A stretch of DNA of 64,000 bases from NCBI GenBank assembly GCA_022791135.1, contig JAAVYM010000072.1:1-64000 (forward strand). The letters run 5' to 3'. The notes under the pieces are model-generated. The model did not search any database. It saw nothing but the letters and a program-made list of their open reading frames with translations, and was not told the origin of the DNA. Every line of letters starts with the position of its first letter. Within the stretch, counting starts at the first letter, position 1. This DNA is from Oscillibacter sp. (GTDB lineage Bacteria > Bacillota > Clostridia > Oscillospirales > Oscillospiraceae). The position numbers were made by a program, and so were the translations under genes. Shown piece after piece: positions 18,701 to 27,227 of this stretch.

Positions 18701-19028
18701 GGGACGGGCGGCGGTATACCGTCAGCTCCGGGGAAACCTCCAGCAGCGCCTTTTCCAGGGTGAGCAGCTTCCCGCCGGAATCCAGCGTCACCTGGGCCGC
18801 GCCGCCGGTGACACTCAAAACCCGATCCGAAAGGCGGCGGAAGCTCAGCACCTCTGCCCGGCGGCTGGCAGCATCGCCGCAGGCCCGGCAGAGGTCTATC
18901 TCCGCTTGATGCGAGGCGTGCTCCGGAACCAGGAGTATCTGCCCCCGCTGTACAGGGGCGGAGGCGATGCGGTCCAGCACCGCCTGGGATTTGCCGGTCT
19001 TCGCCCGGCCGGTCAGCAGTTTCAGCAT
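15705..19028 (-). CDS. addB: ATP-dependent nuclease subunit B
   Basis: 1107 residues, about the usual AddB length. Partner of AddA in end resection and Chi-type recognition. N-terminal Walker A-like motif LTGRAKTGKS. C-terminal nuclease GKVDRVDGW with VVDYKSGKKAF. Cysteines for the stabilising [4Fe-4S] cluster are in IRSCHFSYFMEYGLR and in the C-terminal CCHSEEDSPCQTCDWSAACHF. GGAGGA precedes the ATG. First gene of the addB-addA pair; a long 5' leader may reach to an extended -10 near 19360. Confidence 0.96.
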   Translation of the reverse strand: MLKLLTGRAKTGKSQAVLDRIASAPVQRGQILLVPEHASHQAEIDLCRACGDAASRRAEVLSFRRLSDRVLSVTGGAAQVTLDSGGKLLTLEKALLEVSPELTVYRRPSRKSAFLRQLLDLFDELRCYEVTPEALFQQSQDIAGATRDKLRDLSLIYAAYESRLLRPGLDARDRMTKLCDSLERSNYARDKDIYIDGFTYFTAQERRVLSILLRQAHSLTVTLLGEPDSKEEIFEASLRTLERLRRLAAREGCPVEEEVLKSEDPSPLGHLERCFFGEAAPYGGEVPCIRILQADTLFSEVEQTAASIRRLLAEGKCRCREITVAARNMEDYEPLIETVFERYQIPAYLSRRSDILEKPVLSLLTGVLASIGGGYEYDDMFRWLKTGLAGLTPAECDELENYVLKWEVHGGMWLREVDWAENPDGYGVPWTPERETRLERVNALRRRVQIPLSRLAQSLKDGETAAAKVDALYSFMEDLALQDALERQLRAQAEAGRLQDAEETAQLWEILCGVFDQFVEILGDEPMELEEFTRLFRQVLTQYSVGTIPVSLDQVSVTGIARNDRHTAKYLFLLGANDHVLPTPGESGGILNEDDRYELALRGLELAPTGMEQMAVELQNLYAALAQPTQGLTVSYPVSDVSGGELRPAFVVERLLALFPSLRVEREPASRPYRLTAPLPALEAAVPGSGLWRHFAQDPALRPRLSSMERAASQTRGSLSPKAVRALYGRRISMTASRLERIRSCHFSYFMEYGLRAKPRTPAAFDAPQIGTFLHFLLERVTKDVLALGGFAQVEEETLHALVRKYIDEYVQRELRNFQNRSARFRYLFARLRNTAYAVVDQAAEELRHSDFVPLAFELSFGDGDKDLPAVVVTEPDGELRVGGKVDRVDGWLSGGKLYLRVVDYKSGKKAFDLAAVRMGLDIQMLLYLFTLQKTGASHFGGEIEPAGVLYLPARDGILSAQRNIPPEKLQAEREKELRRSGLLLSEPEVLRAMEHESLTQPRYLPVRVSRDGNLSGSLASAAQLGRLGRYVEGLLRDISREIRQGNIDADPCCHSEEDSPCQTCDWSAACHFQDGRDGDHLNYILPIKSEEFWNLLETEGGDPPCP

Positions 19029-19460
19029 GGGTTCCTCCTTGCGGTGCGTTTTTGTGCTGGGGCAGGCCTTGTTTGAAATTGGCAGGGGACGGACCCGGCG
19101 GGTTTTTCCCCTTTTTCCGGCAAGGTGATTTGCTCCAAGGGTCCCGGTCCAGCTTCAGCCATGTCTGCACCGCCCCGGCGCTTTTTGCCGGGGCTTCGTT
19201 TTGGCATCGTTCCGGCATGGTCCCGTCTCCGGGAAGACCAGGGGGAGCGCCTGGGCGGGGATGCAGGGTGAGGCGGGTCATCAACGGCCGGATCGCCGTC
19301 ATGCGCCGCCACGCCGCGGAACTCTTCTCCTTATTTCTTGAGCATGGGTTTGCTTTAGTATAGCACGGTTCTCCCCGGCTTGGAAAAAAATTTTTTCCGG
19401 CGTGCACGGCGGCGTGCAACTTTTCCAGGGCTGACAGGATGTGTGAAAGGAGATGAGCGG
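19029..19460. other. Non-coding region between addB and the phage-like cluster (divergent)
   Basis: Holds a terminator-like hairpin (CCCCGGC 19173-19179 with GCCGGGG 19187-19193), an extended -10 element on the minus strand (TGC then TATACT, 19357-19365) that could start addB transcription, an A/T palindrome (GGAAAAAAATTTTTTCC at 19382-19398) and a repeated GCGTGCA (19402-19420). I see no consensus sigma-A promoter driving the phage-like genes. Confidence 0.45.
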
Positions 19461-19919
19461 ATGCAATGGACCAGGCAGGAGCGGGAATTCTGCGCGGCCT
19501 ATTTGAAAACTATGGACGCAGAGCGGGCGGCCAGGCTCTGCGGCTGCGAGGATGGCTATGCAATGCTGGCCAGGAAGCCGGTCCGGCGGCGTCTGGAGAT
19601 GATGCGCGGCGCCGAGGAGGGCGCCAGAAGAGAGGACGCCCTCCGGCGGCTGGCCCAGCTGGCCTTCGGCCAGGCCAACGACGCAGTCAAACTGGCCCTG
19701 GCCCCCAGAGAGGCCAGGCCGGAGGAGCTGGATTTGTCCGCCGTGGCGGAGCTGAAAATCACCGACAAGGGCGGCGTGGAGGTGAAGCTGGTGGACCGGG
19801 TGCGGGCACTGGGAACGCTGTGCGAGCTGCTGGGGGAGGGAGGCACAGACGCCGAGTCCCTTTACCGGGCGCTGGAGGACGCCGCCGGTCAGCTGGGGGA
19901 GGCGGCTTATGGCGAGTAA
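19461..19919 (+). CDS. Phage terminase small-subunit-like protein
   Basis: 152 residues. The N-terminus (WTRQEREFCAAYLKTMDAERAARLCG) has the pattern of PBSX-type small terminases, in which a helix-turn-helix region recognises DNA. A predicted helical C-terminal half follows. The start at 19461 is set by AAAGGAG 8 bases upstream. First gene of the cluster, overlapping the large terminase by 11 bases. Assignment rests on N-terminal pattern, size and position. Confidence 0.72.
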   Translation: MQWTRQEREFCAAYLKTMDAERAARLCGCEDGYAMLARKPVRRRLEMMRGAEEGARREDALRRLAQLAFGQANDAVKLALAPREARPEELDLSAVAELKITDKGGVEVKLVDRVRALGTLCELLGEGGTDAESLYRALEDAAGQLGEAAYGE

Positions 19920-21150
19920 GGATCTGTCCTTCTCCCCCAAACAGCTGCGGGTTCTGACCTGGTGGCAGAACCCGCGCTGGGAGGCCGTCATCTGTGACGG
20001 GGCCGTGCGGAGCGGAAAAACCTTCGCCATGGGGCTGTCCTTTTTCCTGTGGGCACAGGCGCGGTTTGACAAAAAACAGTTCGGGCTTTGCGGAAAGACC
20101 ATCGTGTCGCTGCGGCGCAACCTGCTGGCGGAGCTGGCCCCCTATCTCCGGCGGCTGGGCATGTCCCTGCGGGAGCGGAGAGGGGAAAACCTGCTGGAGG
20201 TCCGCTTCCGGGGACACACAAACCGCTTTTTGCTCTTCGGCGGGCGGGATGAGTCCAGCGCGGCCTTGATTCAAGGAAGCACCCTGGCGGGGGTGCTCCT
20301 GGACGAGGCCGCGCTGATGCCCCGGTCCTTCGTCGAGCAGGCTGTGGCCCGGTGCAGCGTGGAGGGAAGCAAGCTCTGGTTTAACTGTAATCCGGATGGG
20401 CCGGGTCACTGGTTCTATCAGGAATGGATTCTACAGGCCTGGAAGCGGCGGGCGCTGCGGCTTCACTTCATCATGGAGGACAATCCCGTTCTCACCGGCA
20501 AAATCCGGGAGCGTTACCGGCGGAACTACTCCGGCGTGTTCTACCGGCGGTTCGTATTGGGGGAATGGGTGGGAGCCGAGGGGCTGATCTACGACTTCTT
20601 CGACGCCGGGAGGGACGCCGCCGGGGTCCCCGAGGGGCCTTGGGAGGCCTGGAGAATCTCGGCGGACTATGGAACGGTGAATCCCGCGTCTTTCGGGCTG
20701 TGGGGAATGCAGGGCGGGGTCTGGTACCGGGTGGAGGAATTCTACTACGACTCGAAAAGGGCCGGGCGGCAAAGAACCGACGCGGAGTACGCTGGGGACC
20801 TGGAACAGCTGGCCGGAGGGAGGGACATCCAGCGGGTAATCGTCGACCCGTCGGCCGCCAGCTTCATCGAAACGCTGCGGCGCAGAGGCTTCCCGGTGGT
20901 CAAGGCCAACAACCATGTAAACGACGGCATCCGCGTGACCGCCGACCTGCTCCGGGAGGGCAGCATCATAATCTGCAAAACCTGCCAGGACTGTTTGCGG
21001 GAAATTTCCCAATACCGCTGGGAGCCGGGGCGGGACACCCCCCGGAAACGGGATGACCACGCTATGGACGACATGCGGTATTTCGCCATGGACTTGGCCG
21101 GGGACCGGGGCGACGGGTTCAGCGTTTTGTCTGTGGAACGGGCAATTTGA
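19909..21150 (+). CDS. Phage terminase large subunit (PBSX-like)
   Basis: 413-residue DNA-packaging motor. ATPase Walker A GAVRSGKT lies at about residues 31-38 and Walker B LAGVLLDEAALMP at about 125-137. The RNase H-like nuclease half carries Asp residues in SADYGTVNP, VIVDPSAAS and RDDHAMDDMRYF. All catalytic motifs look intact, so packaging of DNA into heads is possible. In PBSX-type systems the packaged DNA is host chromosome. Confidence 0.93.
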   Translation: MASKDLSFSPKQLRVLTWWQNPRWEAVICDGAVRSGKTFAMGLSFFLWAQARFDKKQFGLCGKTIVSLRRNLLAELAPYLRRLGMSLRERRGENLLEVRFRGHTNRFLLFGGRDESSAALIQGSTLAGVLLDEAALMPRSFVEQAVARCSVEGSKLWFNCNPDGPGHWFYQEWILQAWKRRALRLHFIMEDNPVLTGKIRERYRRNYSGVFYRRFVLGEWVGAEGLIYDFFDAGRDAAGVPEGPWEAWRISADYGTVNPASFGLWGMQGGVWYRVEEFYYDSKRAGRQRTDAEYAGDLEQLAGGRDIQRVIVDPSAASFIETLRRRGFPVVKANNHVNDGIRVTADLLREGSIIICKTCQDCLREISQYRWEPGRDTPRKRDDHAMDDMRYFAMDLAGDRGDGFSVLSVERAI

Positions 21151-21172
21151 TTTATGAGGGGGAAATGACGTT

Positions 21173-22351
21173 TTGAAATGGCTGAAAAAACGGGAGGCAG
21201 AGACGGCGGAACCGGCGGCTGTGCAGCTGCGCAGCTGGGAAAGGCACCCGTTCGGGCCGCTGGGGGAATACGTGCCGCTGCGCGGCGGCGAGGCGCGGCT
21301 CTACCGGGCCGTTCGGGAAGCCGTGCCTGTGGTGGACGCGGCGGTTTACAAGCTGATCCGTATGTGCGGCGGCCTGTCTGTCCGCTGCGACGACCCCGGG
21401 GCGGAACGGGCGCTGTCTGAATTTTTGCGGACAGTGCCGGCGGGGCGGGGACAGGTGGGGCTGAACGCCTTTTTGGACTGCTATCTCGACTCCCTGCTGA
21501 CCTGCGGAAGGGCCGTGGGCGAAATCGTGCCGGGTATCCGGTTCCGGGAGATCGCCGCTTTGCTCTGCGGCAGGGTGGAGGACATCGAAATCCGGGAGGG
21601 CGCCAGCCCCCTGGACTTCACCATCTGGGGTCCCGGCGAGGGCGGGCAGATGGAGGCTCTGCCTTATCAGGATCTGCTCCTCTTCACGCCCCTGAACCCC
21701 GAGGCGGAAAACCCCTACGGCGTGTCCTTGCTGCGCTCCCTACCCTTTATGGCGGATATTCTGATGAAAATTTACCACACTGTGGGGGTTAACTGGGAGC
21801 GCTGCGGCAATGTGCGCTTCGCCGTCACCTGCCAGGGCGGCGAGGGTGCCGCTCAAAGAGGTCAGGCCCTGGCCGGGGAATGGTCCCGGGCTATGCGGGA
21901 AACCCGGGGCGGCTCTGTCCGGGACTTCGTCGCCGCGGGGGACGTGAACATCCGGGTCATCGGCGCGGACGCGCCCATTATGGACAGCCAGGTCCCGGTA
22001 CGGCAGATCCTGGAGCAGATCGTCTCCAAGACCGGCATCCCACCCTTTATGCTGGGGCTGAGCTGGAGTTCTACGGAGAGGATGAGTTCCCAGCAGGCGG
22101 ATATGCTCACCACCGAAATTACCGCCCTGCGGCGGACCCTTACGCCGGTGGTGGAACGGATTTGCCGGCTGTGGCTGCGGATGCAGGGGGCCGCCTGCGG
22201 ATTCGAGGTGGTCTGGGACGACATCAACCTCCAAGACGAGGTGGAGGAGGCCAAGGCCGGCCTCTATCGGGAACAGACCAGAAAGCTGCGGATTGAAAAC
22301 GACGCCGAAGAGGCAAAAAGCGCCCTCCCTGCGGGGGACAAAAAACATTAG
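21173..22351 (+). CDS. Phage portal protein
   Basis: 392 residues. Starts with TTG at 21173 because GAGGGGG lies 10 bases upstream and the only nearby ATG is closed after three codons. Portal features include NPYGVSLLRSLPFMADILMKIYHTVGVNWERCG and the conserved C-terminal STERMSSQQADMLTTEI helix. Forms the dodecameric ring through which DNA enters the head. Slightly shorter than many portals, in line with the compact cluster. Confidence 0.9.
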   Translation: MKWLKKREAETAEPAAVQLRSWERHPFGPLGEYVPLRGGEARLYRAVREAVPVVDAAVYKLIRMCGGLSVRCDDPGAERALSEFLRTVPAGRGQVGLNAFLDCYLDSLLTCGRAVGEIVPGIRFREIAALLCGRVEDIEIREGASPLDFTIWGPGEGGQMEALPYQDLLLFTPLNPEAENPYGVSLLRSLPFMADILMKIYHTVGVNWERCGNVRFAVTCQGGEGAAQRGQALAGEWSRAMRETRGGSVRDFVAAGDVNIRVIGADAPIMDSQVPVRQILEQIVSKTGIPPFMLGLSWSSTERMSSQQADMLTTEITALRRTLTPVVERICRLWLRMQGAACGFEVVWDDINLQDEVEEAKAGLYREQTRKLRIENDAEEAKSALPAGDKKH

Positions 22352-22360
22352 GGGGTTTAT

Positions 22361-23224
22361 ATGGAGGATTGGAAGGGTCTGGAGATCACGGAGGCCGACC
22401 TGGCGCTGATCAACCGGTTTTCAAAAACCGAACTGCAGGCTGAACAGGTTTACGTGTTTGCCCTGCGGCTGTGTGACAACGAGGTGGACCGGGACTTCGA
22501 GCGCTTCGACGCTCAGGCGCTGGAACGGCTGGGGGAGCTGTTGGTGGGCAAGAGCGGCATCTTTGACCACCAGTGGAGCGCCCTGGGCCAGACGGCCAGA
22601 ATCTATCGGACCGAAATCGTGGAGGAACCCGCCGTGCGCACCGAGGCCGGCGACAGCTACCGGTGGCTCAAGGGCTGGGCTTACTTGCTGCGGACCGAGA
22701 AGAACGGCGATTTGATCGCCGAAATCGAGGGCGGCATCAAAAAAGAGGTCAGCGTCGGTTGCAGCGCGGCGCGGAGCGTATGCTCCATCTGCGGCGCGGA
22801 AAACGGCGGCTGCGCCCATGTGCGGGGACAGGTCTATGACGGGAGGCTGTGCTTCGCGGAGCTGAAGGATGTGACGGACGCTTATGAGTGGTCCTTCGTG
22901 GCCGTGCCGGCCCAGAGGCGGGCGGGTATTCTTAAGCACTTCGCCCAGGAACGGAACGGTGATGACGGCCTGCGCAAGGAGGCCGCCCTGGGGCGGAAGT
23001 ACCTTCGGGAACTGCGACAGGAGGTGGCCCGGCTGGCAATGCTGGCCGATGACGCCCTGGACGGGGCTATCTTCGCCCAGGCCGCGCAGCGGCTGGAGGA
23101 GCCGGAGCTGCTGGAGCTGAAAAAGGCTTACGAAATCAGGGCGGCCAGGCGGTTCCCTGCGGCGGTGCAGCTGAGGCGGCAGAACACGGGGCCGGCGGAG
23201 GATGCGTCTGCATTTTTGGTTTGA
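22361..23224 (+). CDS. Prohead protease-like protein
   Basis: 287 residues between portal and capsid, where the head maturation protease sits. The N-terminal half has features of HK97-type prohead serine proteases: a His in GIFDHQWSA, a Ser in KKEVSVGCSA and the later WSFVAVPAQRRAG segment. A small Cys group (CSICGAENGGCAH) is unusual and could bind zinc. The C-terminal half is helical and could serve as scaffold. Catalytic roles are inferred from pattern and position. Confidence 0.72.
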   Translation: MEDWKGLEITEADLALINRFSKTELQAEQVYVFALRLCDNEVDRDFERFDAQALERLGELLVGKSGIFDHQWSALGQTARIYRTEIVEEPAVRTEAGDSYRWLKGWAYLLRTEKNGDLIAEIEGGIKKEVSVGCSAARSVCSICGAENGGCAHVRGQVYDGRLCFAELKDVTDAYEWSFVAVPAQRRAGILKHFAQERNGDDGLRKEAALGRKYLRELRQEVARLAMLADDALDGAIFAQAAQRLEEPELLELKKAYEIRAARRFPAAVQLRRQNTGPAEDASAFLV

Positions 23225-23249
23225 GCGGAATTATAAGGAGGAAAGACTT

Positions 23250-24287
23250 ATGAGCTATCATTTTGAGAACGTGCGGCTGGAAAAGGGCATGTACGGCCAG
23301 AGCGGGAAGAGCTTCACCCGGACGCTGGAGGAGCTGGACCCCAGCGAGCGCTATCGCGGGACTCCCTTGGAGGGACTGGATGCTTTTCAGCGGCAGCTGA
23401 AGCGCTTCGACATCCACGTCAAGGGCGCGGACAGCGACCAGGTGGAGAAGTTCTTCCACACCACCGAGTCCTCGGTGCTGTTTCCCGAGTTTGTGTCCCG
23501 GGTGGTGCGCCAGGGTCTGGAGGAGGAGGGCATCCTGCCCCATATCACCGCCACTGTCACCAAGTTCGATGGGATGGATTACCGCTCCATCGCCGCCAAT
23601 CCCACCGAGGACGACAAGAAGCTTTTGCCGGTGGAGGAGGGCAAGGCCATCCCGGAAACCGTGCTGAAAACCCAAGAGAACCTGGTCAAGCTCCACAAGC
23701 GGGGCAGAATGCTGGTGGCCTCCTATGAGGCCGTCCGCTTCCAGCGGCTGGACCTCTTTTCCGTCACGCTGCGCCAGATCGGCGCGTACATCGGCAAAAT
23801 GCACTTGCAGGACGCGGTCAAGGTGCTGCTGGAAGGCGACGGCAACCAGAATCCCGCCGAAGCCGCCAGCGTCAGCGGCGAGCTGACCTATGACGCGCTG
23901 CTGGAGTTCTGGAGCGGGTTTGACCCCTATACCATGAACACACTTCTCGTGGGCGGCGACACCATGCTGAAGCTGCTGCGGCTCAAGGAACTTCAAAACC
24001 CCCTGACCGGGCTGAACTTCCAGGGCACCGGCACGCTGTCCACGCCTCTGGGCGCCAAGCTGCTGCGCACCAGCGCCATGCCTGCGGGCACCCTCATCGG
24101 CCTCGACCGGAACTACGCCCTGGAACAGGTCCTCAGCGGCGACGTGCTGGTGGAATACGACAAGCTCATCGACCGGCAGCTGGAACGGGCGGCTATCACG
24201 TCCATTTCCGGCTTTGCCAAGCTCTTCACCGGCGCGTCCCGGGCTTTGAAGCTCACCTCTGCCAGCGGCGGGACGGACGAGACCTGA
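23250..24287 (+). CDS. Major capsid protein (HK97-fold candidate)
   Basis: 345 residues, start MSYHFENVRLEKGMYG chosen by AAGGAGG 8 bases upstream. The central region (residues 60-200) has the phage capsid pattern STESSVLFPEFVSRVVRQG, LVASYEAVRFQRLDLFSVTLRQIG, and the C-terminal part AMPAGTLIGLDRNYALEQV is typical of major capsid proteins. Strongest ribosome site in the cluster, as expected for the most abundant product. Confidence 0.88.
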   Translation: MSYHFENVRLEKGMYGQSGKSFTRTLEELDPSERYRGTPLEGLDAFQRQLKRFDIHVKGADSDQVEKFFHTTESSVLFPEFVSRVVRQGLEEEGILPHITATVTKFDGMDYRSIAANPTEDDKKLLPVEEGKAIPETVLKTQENLVKLHKRGRMLVASYEAVRFQRLDLFSVTLRQIGAYIGKMHLQDAVKVLLEGDGNQNPAEAASVSGELTYDALLEFWSGFDPYTMNTLLVGGDTMLKLLRLKELQNPLTGLNFQGTGTLSTPLGAKLLRTSAMPAGTLIGLDRNYALEQVLSGDVLVEYDKLIDRQLERAAITSISGFAKLFTGASRALKLTSASGGTDET

Positions 24288-24300
24288 GAGGAGCGGCGGC

Positions 24301-24660
24301 GTGAGGGAGCGGATTTTGGAGCTGGCCCTGGCTGCGGCAGGGGGCGGGGAGGCGGAGCGGGTTTTGCTGGAACCCCTCTGCGCCGCCGCAGAGCTGGCCT
24401 GGCAGGGCCGTCTGCGCAGGGGCGTTTCCCTGGGGGATTGCGGCGAGGCACTGGCCTGCGCCGCCGCCTTCACGGCGGCAGCAGATCTGGCGGCAGGCGA
24501 GGGCGGAAGCGTCTCCTTCTCCGCCGGGGATATCTCCGTCAAGGCCCCCGGCGGCCAGGAGCGGGCCGCTGCTGCGGCGGAACTCCGCCGGGCCGCAGAG
24601 CGGCTGATGGAACCCTATGTGCGCGCCACGGACCTCTGGGCAAAGGGGGTCCGGGGATGA
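24301..24660 (+). CDS. Head-tail connector-like protein, Ala-rich
   Basis: 119 residues, GTG start after GAGAGGAGC. Almost wholly helical and Ala/Arg/Glu-rich, ending LMEPYVRATDLWAKGVRG. Size and place after the capsid gene match head-completion or adaptor proteins. No sequence signature recognised. The next gene starts in the ATGA overlap. Confidence 0.6.
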   Translation: MRERILELALAAAGGGEAERVLLEPLCAAAELAWQGRLRRGVSLGDCGEALACAAAFTAAADLAAGEGGSVSFSAGDISVKAPGGQERAAAAAELRRAAERLMEPYVRATDLWAKGVRG

Positions 24661-24974
24661 CGCGCTGGGTGGAGGAAATCCTGCGCCGCTATGGCCAGGA
24701 GGCCGAGGTGGTGCGCCGGGAGGGGGAGACGGAGCGCGTCCGGGCCTTTTTGCAGCCTATCCGGGAGCGGGACGAGGCCGTGCCCGAAACCGCCGCCATC
24801 GGCTGGCTGGACGGACGGCTGTGGCTCTATCTGGGGCGGGCCGCCGTGAAGAGCGGGGATACGGTACTTTGGAATGGGCGGCGCTTCCGGGTGCGGAGCG
24901 GGCGGCCCCACTACATCGGGCAGGCGCTCTGCCACTGGCGGGCCGTGCTGGAACGGGCAAGGGAGACGGAATGA
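24657..24974 (+). CDS. Head closure-like protein
   Basis: 105 residues starting in an ATGA overlap with the previous stop. A central beta-rich stretch (GRLWLYLGRAAVKSGDTVLWNGRRFRVRSG) resembles the small barrel of head-closure/stopper proteins. The C-terminus is HYIGQALCHWRAVLERARE. Assigned by size, fold impression and order. Confidence 0.6.
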   Translation: MTRWVEEILRRYGQEAEVVRREGETERVRAFLQPIRERDEAVPETAAIGWLDGRLWLYLGRAAVKSGDTVLWNGRRFRVRSGRPHYIGQALCHWRAVLERARETE

Positions 24975-25474
24975 AGGAACTGAGGCAGATTCGCGACGCG
25001 GTCATCGGCGCGCTCCGGGACGGGGGATTGGAGGCCGAGGCCGCCTTCCCCGCCAAGTGGGCCGACGAGCGGAAAATCCCGCTGGCCACGGTGGCCGTGG
25101 GCGCTATGGAGGGAAAGCATATCGGCTTTTGCGGCTATCTGGGCCAGCGGCAGGAGGAATCCGGACAGGTCCGGGAGGTCTACGGCAAGCGCCTGGAGGG
25201 CGTGATCACGGTGGATATCCGGGCCGGGCGGGCCGCTGTCTGCGAGGGCGGCGGCGAAACCGCCTCGGCAGTGCTGCTGGGCGGACTGCCGGAGGGCATC
25301 CGGCCTGGAGAACTGAGCTGGGAGGCCCTGACCTGGGAGAAGGAGACCGGGCTGTTCCTTCGGAGGGGAAAGCTGCGGTGTGAGGCACTGTTCCTGGCGG
25401 AGGCCGGGGAGGAAGGCGAAACCTTCCTGGATTTTATTTTGAAAGGGGTCATGCAACATGAGCGAAATCCATGA
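24971..25474 (+). CDS. Tail terminator/completion-like protein
   Basis: 167 residues, again starting in an ATGA overlap. The pattern DAVIGALRDGG..., then beta strands (ITVDIRAG) and a late helix, resembles tail-completion proteins placed directly before the sheath gene in PBSX-like modules. Its end overlaps the sheath gene by 17 bases. Family not firmly recognised. Confidence 0.58.
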   Translation: MKELRQIRDAVIGALRDGGLEAEAAFPAKWADERKIPLATVAVGAMEGKHIGFCGYLGQRQEESGQVREVYGKRLEGVITVDIRAGRAAVCEGGGETASAVLLGGLPEGIRPGELSWEALTWEKETGLFLRRGKLRCEALFLAEAGEEGETFLDFILKGVMQHERNP

Positions 25475-26513
25475 GCGGCCGGGGGTATACTCGGTCTATG
25501 ACACGTCCTCGGTGGTGTCCGGCGGACGGGCGGCCCGGGCAATCGGGGTGGCTGCCAAGGCGGCAAAGGGCAGCGTTGGCACTCCGGTGACGGTGACCGG
25601 CTACGCCGCCGGGGCAGCGGCCTTTGGCGAGGACGCCGCCTCCGGCATGGCCGCAATCCTGCGGCTGTTGTTCGCCAACGGCGCATCCAAGGTGACGGCG
25701 GTGCGCGTGGCGGACACGGGCGGCGTGGAGGACTATCAAAACGCCTTCGCCGCCCTGGGAAAGGAGGATGTGCAGGTGCTGGTCTGCGACAGCGGCGAGG
25801 CCGATGTGCAAAAGGCCCTGCGGACTGCCGTGGAGGACGCCTCCGCCCTCCGGCATGAGCGGATCGCCGTTGTGGGATGCAGCGGCGCGGACGTGGAGGA
25901 TCTGGTGGCCCGGGCGGCGGAACTGAACAGCGAACGCATAGTGCTGGTGGGCCCCGACGCCCTGGACAGCGGCGGGAAGACCCTCTCCGGCGTCTTTGCC
26001 GCCGCAGCGGTGGCGGCCCTGGCCGCAGGCGGGGACCCGGCGATCCCCCTGAACGGCGGCGAGGTGAGGGGCCTGGGCGGCTTGGCTCAGAACTATGACG
26101 ACGGCGACATCGACCGGCTCGTCCGGGGCGGCGTCACCCCCTTGGAGTGCGTGGGCGGCGTGGTGTCCCCCGTGCGGGGCATCACAACCCGGACCACCAC
26201 CGGCGGCACCGCCGACGCTACCTGGCGGGAACTGACCACCATTTTAATCGTGGACGACGTGATCCCAGCTGTGCGCAACGCAATCCGGAGCAAATTCGCC
26301 CGGAGCAAAAACAATGCCAGAAGCCGCGCCGCAATCCGCTCTCAGGTTATCGTGGAGCTGGAGAAGAAGCGGGCGGCAGAGGTCATCGACGGCTATGACG
26401 GCGTGAGCGTGGCTCCCTCTGAGGAGGACCCCACCGTGTGCCTGGTGGAGTTCGGCTTCTCCGTGGCCCATGGGCTGAACCAGGTGCGGCTGACCGTACA
26501 CATTGAAATTTGA
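25458..26513 (+). CDS. Phage tail sheath protein (XkdK-like)
   Basis: 351-residue contractile sheath subunit. It begins HERPGVYSVYDTSSVVSGG, the usual sheath N-terminus, and ends with the conserved C-terminal domain (AVRNAIRSKFARSKNNARSR, then VSVAPSEEDP, VEFGFSVAHGLNQVRLTVHI). AAAGGGG upstream. Its presence shows that the particle has a contractile tail. Followed by the tube gene. Confidence 0.92.
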   Translation: MSEIHERPGVYSVYDTSSVVSGGRAARAIGVAAKAAKGSVGTPVTVTGYAAGAAAFGEDAASGMAAILRLLFANGASKVTAVRVADTGGVEDYQNAFAALGKEDVQVLVCDSGEADVQKALRTAVEDASALRHERIAVVGCSGADVEDLVARAAELNSERIVLVGPDALDSGGKTLSGVFAAAAVAALAAGGDPAIPLNGGEVRGLGGLAQNYDDGDIDRLVRGGVTPLECVGGVVSPVRGITTRTTTGGTADATWRELTTILIVDDVIPAVRNAIRSKFARSKNNARSRAAIRSQVIVELEKKRAAEVIDGYDGVSVAPSEEDPTVCLVEFGFSVAHGLNQVRLTVHIEI

Positions 26514-26533
26514 GAAAGGGACGGTGAGATGCA

Positions 26534-26917
26534 ATGAACGGTTTTCCCACCAGCTCGGACATCTATCTGGAGATGGACGGCAAAAAGGTGGCGGTGGTGC
26601 AGAGCTACACCGCCAAAGCCTCTAAGACCTCCCAGAGCGTGGAAGCCTTCGGCGAGAGCGAGCCGGTGGCCACGATCGAGGGGCAAAAACGCTATACCCT
26701 GGAACTGACCAGGCTCTATGCCACGGACAGCGCCGTATCCGATGGGATCAACTTTTACGACCTGGCCGACTTTTCCCTGGTCATCTGCAAGCCGGACCGG
26801 CGAATCATCTACAGCGGCTGCCAGTGGAGCGGCATCCAGGAGGATGGACAGCTCAACGCTATGGTGGCGGAAAAGGTCACTGTGGTGGCGGCTAAGCGAA
26901 TCGAAACCTCCGTATGA
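26534..26917 (+). CDS. Phage tail tube protein (XkdM-like)
   Basis: 127 residues with the inner-tube pattern FPTSSDIYLEMDGKKVAVVQSYTAKASKTSQSVEAFGESEPV and a late CQWSGIQEDGQLNAMVAEKVTVVA. Forms the hexameric tube inside the sheath. Standard place right after the sheath gene. Confidence 0.9.
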   Translation: MNGFPTSSDIYLEMDGKKVAVVQSYTAKASKTSQSVEAFGESEPVATIEGQKRYTLELTRLYATDSAVSDGINFYDLADFSLVICKPDRRIIYSGCQWSGIQEDGQLNAMVAEKVTVVAAKRIETSV

Positions 26918-27222
26918 GAACCATGGATGAGCTGCGGCCCCTGAGCGCAGGGCGGCTGCTGGAGCTGTGGCGGGCCTGCCGGGAAATCGAGGACCCGCTG
27001 GAGCGGGTCTTGCAGTGCAACGGCGAAATTTTGGCGGAGTGCTGCCACTTCCAGGGAGAGCCGGTCTACGCCGGCAGCAGCGAAGCCTTGAGCGATCTCA
27101 CTGGGCGCGAGATGGAGGAGCTTCTGCGGCGGCTGGCGGAGGGCCAGCCGCCCCGGGGCGGCGAGCCGGAGGAAAATCCGGTATTTGATTTGGCGCGCTT
27201 CGCGGCGCTGCGGGGGGAGTGA
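26914..27222 (+). CDS. Tail assembly chaperone-like protein (XkdN position)
   Basis: 102 residues starting in an ATGA overlap with the tube gene; ATG at 26923 is a possible alternative. Small, acidic and helical (LLELWRACREIEDPLERVLQCNGEIL), consistent with tail assembly chaperones that coat the tape measure. Near its stop lies a run of six G, with the -1 frame open into the next gene, which could permit frameshifting. Confidence 0.65.
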   Translation: MRTMDELRPLSAGRLLELWRACREIEDPLERVLQCNGEILAECCHFQGEPVYAGSSEALSDLTGREMEELLRRLAEGQPPRGGEPEENPVFDLARFAALRGE

Positions 27223-27227
27223 CAGGC

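Noticed and set aside
23136-24542. 468-residue minus-strand ORF across the capsid gene
   Set aside because: Antisense to capsid and connector genes; the plus strand has ribosome sites and coupled starts.
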